From: Cichorium intybus | Lineage: Eukaryota; Streptophyta; Magnoliopsida; Asterales; Asteraceae | Length of the DNA stretch: 64,000 bases | Assembly: GCA_023525715.1 (NCBI GenBank) | Contig: CM042016.1 | Location: 82,852,882-82,916,881 of the forward strand | Direction of reading: 5' to 3' | In this document: piece after piece, positions 49,884-61,433 of the stretch | Numbering within the stretch: position 1 is the stretch's first letter | How the letters are laid out: every line of letters starts with the position of its first letter | Position numbers and translations under genes: made by a program | Notes under the pieces: generated by a model | What the model was told of the DNA's origin: nothing | Database searches by the model: none | Seen by the model: only the letters and a program-made list of their open reading frames with translations

Positions 49884-51242
49884 TCTGTAGAATCAAGCAA
49901 GCAGCTCGCAACCGTAATCTTTGCAATCATAAAAATGCCAAGAAATTTGGATTTTCATGAAGCATAGATAAGTCCTGTAATCATGTCAAAGCTAGGGGAG
50001 TAATGTTGTAGTCTGCCTAATAATGTGTGTTGATGACATACACCTTATAGGAACTATTTCTTATCGTTACAAAGTGTAACGACTTGGCTTTAAGAAATGT
50101 TTCACTATGAAAGGGCCAAGGACATACAATACACATACATGGTATAGGAATCTATGGAGATAGATGAAAAATGTCTGAAAGGACTTAGCCAAAATACATA
50201 ATACATATGGAGTGTGATATTGAAGAAATTCAAGATGCATGACTCTAAGAAAGGGATTTCTAATCCTGACATAGAATTGATTGAGAATCAATATTCGGGT
50301 ACTAGAGAAGCACTGGACAATGTGAGTTGAGTCCCATAAGCTTCTACTATAGGATCGATCATAAGTGACCTGACATGTACTTATCGTGATAACTTATATG
50401 CTCATAGCATACTAAGTCCGTTTCAGCACAAGCTTGGCAAAAGCCACTGGACTGTGGTTGAAGGCATTACTAAAGCATACATGAGAAGAACAAAAAGTTG
50501 TGTCAAAGGTAAATTGAGAGATTAATAATTTGGAAAAGTTCCAAAATCTGAGATTGTTGACTGACTCTACATAAGAGTACAAATATTTATCAGCTGGTGA
50601 TGCTGGATAAAAAAGGAATACATGGTTCAAGGATTTCTTGGGTATCTTGATGGTTATCCTCAACATCAATGAACACCTTGAAATCTTTTGTACACCGAGG
50701 GTACAATCATCTTTACTCAGGAACCCGGGGACCATGAAAAGTCAAAGCACATACTCAGAGAATAAGAGAATACTGCCATATTCAGAATTGAGTTAGGAGA
50801 GAAAAGTAACATGACATAATGAGATATCATCGGAAAGGTGTTCGATCGAATAATATGCAATGCTGTCGACACAGAACAAAATAAAGGTCATTTTGGGTAC
50901 ATAGATAAATAAATTTTAGTTATTAGTTTAATAGAACCAGGAACATATAACAGTATTACATTATATCTGACTTTGTGATTATCATGTGGAGACTTGATAA
51001 TAAGCTGGAGAGCTACCACTTGCATTAATTTAGCACTGTGTTTCACTTTAGCATGTTTAGAACCCGCTTCCTGAGAATTAATTTACTCAAACCTCCATAG
51101 TCGGTAGTACTCTTAGAATCAAGTAGTGATTTAAGATTGTGATGGAATGTTAGTAGATTGTCTAGACATAGCATGGGGATTGCGACTAAGACTCATGAGT
51201 ACTTGTTAGAGATTCAATTATTGGAACAATCCGCACCTAGAT

Positions 51243-51271
51243 ATTACTTCATGATTTAAGTCACGAGTAAT
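51243..51271 (+). other. 3' stem-loop of D
   Basis: ATTACT (51243-51248) pairs with AGTAAT (51266-51271) around a 17-nt loop TCATGATTTAAGTCACG. It is about 530 bp before the 3' LTR once S2 is removed. Confidence 0.6.
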
Positions 51272-51306
51272 CTAGGATGATAATATCCATTATTCTTCAA
51301 GTGAAG

Positions 51307-52280
51307 TGACAACGCCTCGTAATATCAAGTATTCTAGTCGTTATGAGCACTGTTTTGAGGAAAATATATGTCTTAAATCACGATATACTCACGTTTTGTG
51401 CCAAATATGTTTTGTGTGAATTATGTGAAATACAGGGTACAAAGCGTACAAAATGGCGAAGTTATGGAAGAAGGCTACTTTCAGTCGAAGTAACATGCGC
51501 TTCGCGGGCACAGAAGAGCTACGCGACGCGGTGAGCTGTGTACCGGATCAGATTTGATTTTTAAAAGTGCGAAGAATCAGGGTTTTTGGATAAGCCGCAT
51601 CGCGGATAAGCCCTTCACATGGCGCGGGAAGGAAAAATCCGCTACTATAAATAGAGGCCTCCGGTTCATGATTCAGGAGCGAAGATTCGACCTTTGAGGG
51701 GAACTCAGGCTTCTTCGACTCAGATTTTCGTAGCATAGTGATCGATACTTGGTAGTTTGATAATTTTAGCATTTAATTCGTTATTTTCGGTATTTTTTCT
51801 TACGTGTGTCAAGGATTCTGATTTGTAGAATTCCGTTGACCATGGAGATCTGGATTTCAACCCGAAGTCAGAAACATTTGGCTTTCGATGTGTGTTCTTT
51901 TTTAATGCATGTTTTGTTTTAGTTATATTTTATGTTCGTTTACGGTTTCGATTCAATAATCGTTATCATTTGTGTGATTGTTGAGGTGGGATTGTTTCTG
52001 ATTTCTGAGTATATCTCGGGATCAGCTTTGTTTGGTTTTGATTGATTGAGATTTGGATGCGATTTAGATCGGTAGTAATAATTGCGTATTTTTTATATTT
52101 CCGATTGTTTTCACGTGTGTGGATAAAAACCATCTATAGAGTGACACTATAGACTGGTCGAGTTCTTGACACAGAATATTGTCCACTGACTCCACGGTTC
52201 GACCCTTACTTGCCGCTAGCTAGTGAGCTGTAAGGTATAAATCTTGTATTTTTGACCGCATCGACGACTGCGACGTGTCA
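51307..52280 (+). mobile_element. solo LTR S2 of the G1 family
   Basis: 974 bp, TGACAACGCC to GACGTGTCA, full-length match to the G1 LTRs in the opposite orientation. Flanks tgaag (51302-51306) and cgaag (52281-52285) fit a TSD with one change. No interior. Confidence 0.87.
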
Positions 52281-52766
52281 CGAAGATGCATAAGAATCTG
52301 CTTTATGATTTTCTTGTGCATTGGTCTACTCAAACGTTGTCCGTAACTGGTAGTTATATAGGGTATGTCCATGTATGACATTATGAAATAGACAGAAACT
52401 ATGTAGTCAAAGTTTATCTGTTCCTTCTGCCCTAACAAGGAGAAGCGATATTTGTGGCCCCTCGATGATTTGATGTTTGACATTGAAGTACTCGGCCGAG
52501 TCAGACTAAATTGATGTGTTCAATTCTGTAGTCTGATATGGTCATCATAAATCTCTATCGGGAAACAGAATTTTAAACTATTGAGAATTGACCATTATCC
52601 ATGTCCCAGGTTCATCAAACGATATCTAGAAAGGAGGAATAAATGATCTCTTATCTAAGGGTCGTCTCGTGATCATGATCTTGATCAGAGTTTGGCAGTT
52701 GTAATAGATGTTACGCTCTCTGTTGATTATCTGAAAGTATCAGATCACACAAAGTTGATGACATGT

Positions 52767-52779
52767 CCAAGTGGGAGAC
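52767..52779 (+). other. polypurine tract of D
   Basis: CCAAGTGGGAGAC directly before the 3' LTR, identical to E1 and K. Confidence 0.87.
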
Positions 52780-53455
52780 TGTTGGAAATATGTCCAAGGT
52801 CATCAACTGTGGTGATATTTCTAATAATAGCAGGGTCCTTTTGGGTTGCCCTCACGGCCCAGTAAAAACAAACAGCTGCAGAAATAATAAAGGAATGATC
52901 GGATTTTAATTTATTGAGATATAAATTAATCAGAAACTGGATCAAGAATTAATTGATAAATTAAGTCGGAATTAATTTATAGAAATTAATTAAGGGACTG
53001 GACTATATTTAATTAAAGGTATAATTAATAGATACAAGTCCAGCGGGTTGCGGCCGCCAGAAAGCTCCTTAAATTTGGAACCTAAGAGCCCTAAGGCATC
53101 CCAATATCCTCCTTATGAGCCGCCACCCTCACTCCTCCCTCCTCTTCCCTTTGTCAAAAATCCACAATCCTTTCAAAGGTTTTTGGATCGATTTCTTCAG
53201 CCAGAAAGTTTTCTGTCTTCTTGTTCTTTTGGTGTTCTTGGGTGTGAATCATCAGAGAAATTCTACTTTGGATCCGTGCATCCAAACAAATGTATGAATT
53301 CATATTCATCTTGTTGTTGATGTAATTTCTTAGAACATATGATCCTGATTATGAACATGATATGATCTTGTTAGTTAATCTGCCCAGTTATGGGATTTAC
53401 TCTATTTTGTCATCCCCTGCATGATTAATTGTGTTAATCTGTTAAAATCCCAACA
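52780..53455 (+). repeat. 3' LTR of D
   Basis: 676 bp, TGTTGGAAATATG to TCCCAACA, followed by TSD taata (53456-53460). Confidence 0.9.
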
Positions 53456-53921
53456 TAATATGCTTTTAACAAACCAAGTAGAACCATGTCATGAAACATT
53501 GTATAACTTAACAATTTAAGATCATAATACCGTACATTAAACATTAGAGTCAATTGGTCACTAATCCTATAGATAGCAGCAAGGGCTCGATGTCTATGAT
53601 TTGGTCCAATCCTCTATGTTACAATCTCTTGCTTCCTTTTACCTTGTAGTGGAACATATTGTATTTGGTTTGTTTGGAGTGTCTTAGAGTTAGCCTCCTT
53701 TTAGTCCTTGGCATTAATTTTGGAGTTGGGGAACCCAACTTCAATCCTTTAAATCCTTGGAGTGATTGACCTTATTCATCTTGAACATTTCCTTTCTTGA
53801 TAGAATAGTGAAGCTGAAGTTTCTATGTGTGGGCCATGTTAATTTTTAGTCTTTAACACGCCATACAACTCCATGCTGGTCTTTCCCATGTTTTTTTGTA
53901 TCATAATTAATATGAACTAAT
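53456..53921 (-). mobile_element. element K, part beyond D
   Basis: Sequence between the D TSD and the F LTR. By position it should be the K interior upstream of integrase. I could not find a motif to prove it. The last 5 bp (ctaat) would be one TSD copy of F. Confidence 0.45.
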
Positions 53922-54653
53922 TGAAAGGTTTTATGCAAATCTATAAACTCAAACCCTAAGTTCACATGCAACCTAGATAGGATCTATGTTTTCTCAATTT
54001 GAACATGTAATATAAATCCTAAGGCCAATAGAAAATTTACTAAAAGAAATAAAGAATAAAAACTAACCTTTAGTTGAATCCTTGGAAGCTAAGCAACACA
54101 ATTGTCTTGCCTCAAATGTAATCACACCCAACAACTAGGGTTTCGAAATCCAGAGAGAAAGTCAATGAATATGGCACCGACTTATGAGGTCCAGGGGTCC
54201 CTATTTATAGGCTACCAGAGAACCCTTAGAGATAAACCTCATTTGACTTCAAACTGAGGTAAACCCTATCTCTAAGCTATTTTTCGGATGACTGATACGC
54301 GCGCCGCAGCCATATACACGCACGTCGCGCGTGTCCAATTCAACTATTGAATAGTCACAAGTTAGGCCCATGTACTCTTGATTAATCTAATTAATGCCCA
54401 AAATTAATCTAATTAATTTCTGACTAATTATTAATCAAATGATACTATTTCTAATTAATATATTATCTCCATAATATATTAATAAACTATTTATTTTATT
54501 TTTATTGATTTATTAATTATATAATAAATCAATCTTTCTCTCTCCTGGTATTTCTGCCAAACCTCTAGCTATGAGGGCAACCCAAATGGACTTTGCTACT
54601 ATTAATTAGATAAATACAAATTGTTAGTCATGGCTTAGACACCTAATCTAATA
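53922..54653 (-). repeat. 3' LTR of F
   Basis: 732 bp. The minus-strand start TATTAGATTAGGTGTC has TA instead of TG, and the plus-strand left end TGAAAGGTTTTATGC corresponds to the E1 LTR end. Near 54300 it has a GC-rich insert not seen in E1. Confidence 0.87.
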
Positions 54654-54671
54654 GTCTCCTACTTTGATAAG
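54654..54671 (-). other. polypurine tract of F
   Basis: Minus strand CTTATCAAAGTAGGAGAC, a slightly decayed form of the E1 tract. Confidence 0.75.
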
Positions 54672-55155
54672 TCTATGACTATAATTGTCAATTTACCTTC
54701 AAATTAACCAGCAAATTGTAGCTTCTAAGAAACCGCTGCCAAACTCTGACCTAGTCAGTTCTGTCCATAGATAAGTGATCATATGATCCTCCGTCCAACA
54801 AGATATTTTAGGACTTGAGACATGGATTAAGATCAATCTCAGTCTACCCTGTTTCCCAATTTCTGATTTGCATAAGACTTTAAGACTTCTAATTGAACAC
54901 ATCAATTTAGTCCTGGTTGGCCAACACTTTCAGTTAAGTTCAAAATCATCGAGAGGCCTACAGATATTTGTTTCCCATCAGGGTCAAGGAACGAATAAGC
55001 TTTGACTCATGCTTATATCTTTTACCACTCAAATCGCTCACAACAACATGTTTTATAACATCGAGTTACCGATGCATTTTCGCATAGTCAATGAACAATT
55101 GCCTTGCAAATTACAAGTCATATGTCTCGGCTTCAAGATCATAAGATGTTATCGT

Positions 55156-55198
55156 CTAAAAATTGCTCATGATATAATCCATGAAGCAATCCTTTGAG
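55156..55198 (-). other. 3' stem-loop of F
   Basis: AATTGCT (55161-55167) with AGCAATC (55185-55191), flanked by a weaker CTAAAA/TTTGAG extension. About 503 bp from the LTR, as in E1. Confidence 0.62.
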
Positions 55199-55558
55199 CA
55201 TGGGTTTATCCAATACTCAAATCTCTATTTTCTAAGTACTCATGAATGTTGTAGCAATGTTGTTGATATGCCTAACTCCTTAGACAATATACAAACCAAT
55301 TCATGACAGCCTTGATTCAATACTTACTTCCTAAAGTATGAGCGACTGTGGATGTTTGAATAATCATATTATTCAGGAAGTAAAACATGCAAAGTGAAAC
55401 ACAATGATAAACAATTGACAAATAGCAGTAAACAATACTCATCAATAATTCTCTATTATTAAATCACCAAAGTTAATTACATTTACATTGTTACAAGTTT
55501 CAGAAACCTATCTAATTACAAAACTAATATCATCTCGCAATCCAATACTCCTAGCATG

Positions 55559-56906
55559 CTAATTGTGTTTGATCCTACTCAGATCCTTTGTCAAGGGATC
55601 TGCAGGATTCTCCTCAGATGATGCCCTCTTTACAAGGAGGTGACCTTCTTCTACCCTATGCCTGATGTAGTGGTACTTTCTGTCGATATTTCTAGACTTT
55701 CCATGATCTCTCGGTTCCTTTGTCAAAGCAACCGCTCCTTCGTTATCGCAGAAAAGTTCCATAGGCTCCTCAATACTCGGGACTACTCCAAGGTCACCGA
55801 TAAAGTTCTTCAGCCAAGCCGCTTCCTTTGACGCCTCACTCGTTGCTATGTACTCTGATTCACATGTAGAATCAGCCACCGTCTCTTGCTTGCAACTCTT
55901 CCAAGTAACCGCTCCACCATTTAAGAGAAATACCCAGCCCAACTGAGACCGACCATTGTCTCTATCTGTCTGGAAGCTGGCGTTTGTGTACCTGCTAACT
56001 CTTAATGTATCACTGCCACCAAGGACTAGAACCATGTTCTTCGTCCTCCGCAGATACTTGAGAATGTTCTTAACAGCTATCCAATGAGCTATACCAGGGT
56101 TCCCCTGATAACGACTGACCATGCTCAAAGCAAAGGACACGTCAGGGAGAGTACATGTCATGGCGTACATGATTGACCCCACCTCCGAAACGTCAGGTAC
56201 CCGACTCATGTCAGCTATATCCTCATATGTACTCGGGCTTTGAGTCTTACTCAATTTCGCATTGCTCTGGATAGGTAGCTCTCCCTTCTAGGAATTTTCC
56301 ATACTAAACCTCTTTAGTACCTTATCCAAGTATGTACTTTGACTAAGTCCTATTAGTCTCTTCTTCCTATCTCTCAATATTCTTATACCGGGAATATAGA
56401 CAGCTTCTCCTAGGTCTTTCATGGCGAAACACTTCCCACGCCAAGACTTAACAACTTGCAAGGTTGGAATGTCGTTTTCTATGAGCAGTATGTCATCAAC
56501 ATACAACACCAGAAAAGTGACTATACTCCCACTAGCCTTGACATATACGCAGGACTCATCATCGCTCCTAGAGAAACCAAACTCTTTGACTTTCTCATGG
56601 AAGCAGAGATTCCAGCTGCGAGAAGCTTGTTTCAATCCGTAGATTGATTTCTCAAGCTTACACACCTTATTAGGATGCTTTGTGTCTATAAAACCCTCTG
56701 GCTGATTCATGTAAACATCCTCAGCCAACTTCCCATTAAAGAAAGCGGTTTTGACATCCATCTGCCAAAATTTCATAGTCATGAAATGAAGCTATGGCAA
56801 GCATTATCCTAATGGACTTAATCTTGGCTACTGGTGAGAAGATCTCATCATAGTCAACCCCCAGGGTTTGAGTAACGCCCTTCGCAACTAGTCGAGCCTT
56901 AAAGGT
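55559..56906 (-). pseudogene. RT and RNase H of element F
   Basis: The minus-strand frame 56288-56782 has MDVKTAFFNGKLAEDVYM, CKLEKSIYGLKQASRSWN and the active site YVDDILL. It ends at a single TAG or TAA-type stop (56288-56290), after which the same frame continues through 55559: GSIMYAMTC.LPDVSFALS, NILKYLRRTKNM, then RNase H with DRDNGRSQLGWVF, CESEYIATSEA, ELFCDNEGA and PADPLTKDL. A one-base insertion near 56783 breaks the upstream LVAKGVTQ part. Two lesions only, so inactivation is recent next to E1 and A. H then split it. Confidence 0.88.
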
Positions 56907-56911
56907 GTGTA

Positions 56912-58106
<1,195 letters not shown>

Positions 58107-58108
58107 AT

Positions 58109-58120
58109 TGGTATCAGAGC
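58109..58120 (+). other. primer binding site of H
   Basis: TGGTATCAGAGC, two bases after the LTR. Confidence 0.93.
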
Positions 58121-60026
58121 CATGGCTATATTGCATGTTTAGATAATAAGTTTATTTGGATAAACTTGGTTTTTGGAAGCCATGAATGTTCATCTTCTTA
58201 AATGAAAGTTTCATGCATGGCTTCTTTGGCAACATGCAAATATATTATCTATGATTTTATGTAACCAACTATATCTTATGTTAGCATGCTTTTGGTTACA
58301 TAAATTGTTGCCTTAGAAAAACAAAGTGTTGGTTTTCTTATGATTTTATGTGATAAAATGGTGCATAAACAAGCCAAGGACCATATGATGCATGTTTTGT
58401 GTTTGTGTTTGATATGGTTGTAATCTATTCATTTATTCAAATGGTTTGTAATAATAATTAGTTATTTCCTTCTTTATAATCCTTTTGTAAATATTAGAAT
58501 AGTTGTATTTTATTTATTTCACAAAATGTAACAAGAGAAGGAAGTAAAAGACCAAGAGAAGATTGCACCCAACAGCAGCACTTTCTGAAGAGCTGCTGTC
58601 CAGATTTCAAAATTGTTTTGAAAGTGTTTTTAAAATTCATATCTTGGTTATTTGGTGATATACTTGTTGGTAACTTTAATATCTAGTATATACATTAAGT
58701 TTCAACAAGTATTAGCATCAATATAGCCAAGAATGAATTGAAAAATGAAACAAAAACCAAAATTTTTCTTCCTGCTGCCCCTGCTGGATCGCAACTTTTG
58801 AGGGTCCAGAAGAAAATTCATATCTCATTTTATGATGTCAAGAAATGATGGTTCAAGTGTCATTTGGTGATATAAGAAGCTTGGCAAAATTGTAGCCAAA
58901 TCGAAGATCATTTGGTTGAGTTTTTGTCACCCTTTTGTCCCTAGGTTTGGACTTGATATTTCATGTGTGGCTCACATGAAATATCAAACTAGTTGGCTTG
59001 TGTTTATGCACCCATGCATGCTTGTGATGTTTGAATGTTTTATTATGTTATGTTGTGGATGAAAATAAGATTTTGCATGCTAGACAACCTAGATAATTAA
59101 ACATAATCATCAAGGAGTTTGTATTTTCAAAAGTTGACATTTAAAACATAAGATGTGATAAAATTGGTTTTATTAAAATGGGTTTTGTTATAAAACCTAT
59201 TAAGTCAAGTTTTGAAAATGATTGAAACAAGTAATAAAATGGAGATTTTATGAACTCTTACAAAACTCCAACCCTAAGTAATAATGGTAATTATTTAGGA
59301 TTATAAATTGGTTCTAATATATGTGATCAAACTCAAACTTAATATTGGATATTAATTGTAATCTTGACCACAAACAAAGAATCAATAAAATGGAGATTTT
59401 ATGATTTAGGAACCAATTAACAAAATAAGATTTAATGGTACCATGTTCATTGGATGCATGCAATCTACATGATACCATATGTTTTTCAAAATTAGAATTG
59501 TAAAACATTCAAATCCCTTATGAAATACGAATCTATGCCGTCCTTCTTAAAGACACTCATGTATCACTTGTATTTCCTTGTGGGATAAAGGATACCTAAC
59601 CACTTGGAGTCTTCTTGTGATACAAGAAGTAGTTTTGCAATATTGATGGGATAAAGGACACCTAACCATCAATAGTTGACAAAACTACACGTCCGTTTAA
59701 GTAGGATGATTCGTTTGGAAATCTCTTGTGATAAAGGTCACCTAAGCATTAGAAATCCAAGGCATAGATGGGATCAAACATGCCAAACTTATAAATGTTA
59801 TAATGGGATCCCATAAATCTAGAAATTATATTTGGATATAATTGGTAAACCGTTACCTACCTTGTTGATTCGAATAGGCGGGATAAAGGATACCTAACCA
59901 CTTATTCGTGATGCAACTTGGATTCTAGACCTTAATTAATTAAAGTTTATGAAACAAGAAAGGGTATTAATTATTAAGGACTTAATATCATAATTTACTA
60001 AATAGAACCTTGTTAAAATTTTGTAG
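58121..60026 (+). other. leader of H with stem-loop array
   Basis: 1.9 kb with no long open frame. The last 500 bp hold four units with the core GATAAAGGAYACCTAACC (described separately) and a perfect ATGGGATCCCAT palindrome near 59803-59814. The gag ATG follows at 60027. Confidence 0.75.
59561..59908 (+). other. array of four stem-loops in the H leader
   Basis: Cores begin at about 59583, 59650, 59730 and 59881. Unit 1: outer GTATCAC (59561-59567) with GTGATAC (59617-59623). Unit 2: outer GTAGTTTTG (59629-59637) with CAAAACTAC (59680-59688), inner TATTGATGG (59641-59649) with CCATCAATA (59666-59674). Unit 4: CGAATA (59871-59876) with TATTCG (59903-59908). Unit 3 pairs poorly. Stems differ in sequence while the core is constant. 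Confidence 0.75.
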
Positions 60027-61433
60027 ATGGCACCAAACAACACACACTCGGCTCCTAACAAAACCTCACTACGGTCTCTCCTTGAAGGAGAAAAACTTAA
60101 CCATACCAACTTCTTGGATTGGCACCGTAGTGTGAGAATTTTTCTCAAACAAGAAAAGAAAGAATATGTTCTCAATGAACCACTTCCAGAAGAGCCCCCT
60201 GCCATTCCTAAGCCCGCACACGATGCATGGCTTAAAAAGATGGATGATTCCATCGATGCATCATGCCTCATGTTGGCAACCATGATTCCTGACCTTCAGA
60301 AGGATTTGGAGAATCATTCAGCCTATGACATGATTCATCAACTAAAGGAAATGTTCCAACAACTTGCAAGAACGGAAAGGTTCGAAACTGTTCAGGCTTT
60401 CCATGCTTGCAAGATGGAGGATGGGCAGTCGGTAAGCTCTTATGTGCTCAAAATGAAGAGTCACATAGATCATTTGGCACGTCTTGGAGTTGTGATGCCC
60501 GAAGAGCTAGCAACGGATATGATCCTTAACTCCTTGACAAAGTCCTTTGATCCTTTTGTCATGAATTTTAACATGAATGGTTTAAACAAGACTATCCCGG
60601 AATTACATGGGATGCTAATTACCTCGGAAAAGAATCTGCCTAAGAAAACCACTCAAGTTCTCATGATCAAGGAAGGTGGCACAAAGAGAACTAGACCAGA
60701 ACACCCCACCAACTCCAAGGGCAAGGGGAAAGCAAAAGCTTTCAAAGGTAAGGGCAAGAAAGTTGTCCAACCTTCCCATCCGCCCAAGAAGAAGGCAAAG
60801 GTTGCCAAAGAAGACACATGCTTTGAATGTGGCAAAGCTGGGCATTGGAAGAGAAATTGCCCTACGTATCTTACGGAGTTGAAGAAGAAGAAGGCCGGTG
60901 AAGGCACTTCAGGTATCTATGTGATAGACCTAGAACTTTATAATTTATCTCCTAACACATGGGTATTTGATACTGGTTGTGGAACTCACATATGTAATAT
61001 GTTACAGGGGTTCAAAAGGAGTAGGCAACTGAAGGCAAATGAGGTAGTACTTCGGGTTGGAAACAATGCAAGGGTTGCAGTGGATTCAATTGGAAGTTTT
61101 AATTTATTACTACCTAATGGCTTGTGTGTGACATTGTTGAATGTTTACTATGTTCCTAGCTTGACTAGGAATATTATTTCGGTTGCTAAATTAAGCCAAT
61201 GTGGATTTGATCTTTCCTTTAATAATGATGATATTTGTGTTTACAAAAATAATGTATTCTATTTTGAGGCTAGGCCTTTAAATGGAATTTATGAAGTAAA
61301 CCTTGATGAAAAGACTAACAATGGCTCTTTATACCACACTTTCACCAAGAAACCCAAATTTGATTTGAGTCAAACCTATCTATGGCATTGTCGCCTTGGG
61401 CATATAAACAAGAATCGCATATCCCAACTTTAA
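60027..61433 (+). pseudogene. gag, protease and pre-integrase part of H gag-pol
   Basis: 468 codons then TAA. In order: UBN2-type gag (LLEGEKLNHTNFLDWHRSVR near residue 20, FHACKMEDGQSVSSYVLKMK near 130-150), a Lys-rich basic stretch (about 225-260), the CCHC zinc knuckle CFECGKAGHWKRNC (about 265-278), protease motif WVFDTGCGTHIC (about 312-323), and pre-integrase LWHCRLGHINKNRISQL at the end. The stop falls inside the pre-integrase domain, not at the gag-pol border, so it is a mutation rather than a programmed signal. The start is the first ATG after the leader. The gag and protease could still be made. Confidence 0.9.

Larger units (their letters stand above)
49884..52779 (+). pseudogene. 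decayed pol of D, second part, and 3' region
   Basis: Resumes the RT after G2: pieces like those of E1 near 50050-50130 (MKDL-type stretch, TCTATGGAGATAGATG) and near 50460. It then becomes non-coding 3' region. It is interrupted by S2. No open frame. Confidence 0.6.
42181..53455 (+). mobile_element. Copia element D (family 2) with nested G2 and S2
   Basis: Contains the 3' part of the 5' LTR, primer site, shortened leader, half-open gag, decayed pol, polypurine tract and 3' LTR (52780-53455). Its missing 5' LTR part lies inverted at 39947-40372. The TSD is taata (53456-53460 and, inverted, 40373-40377). G2 (45691-49883) and S2 (51307-52280) are later insertions. The leader lacks about 700 bp, including the stem-loops found in related elements. 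Confidence 0.88.
53922..56911 (-). mobile_element. Copia element F (family 1), 3' part, minus strand
   Basis: 3' LTR (53922-54653), polypurine tract, 3' stem-loop, RNase H and RT, cut by H at 56911/56912. The LTR is the E1/A family. Its pol has only a few lesions, so it may represent the autonomous type of this family. Its 5' half is beyond the right window edge. Confidence 0.87.
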
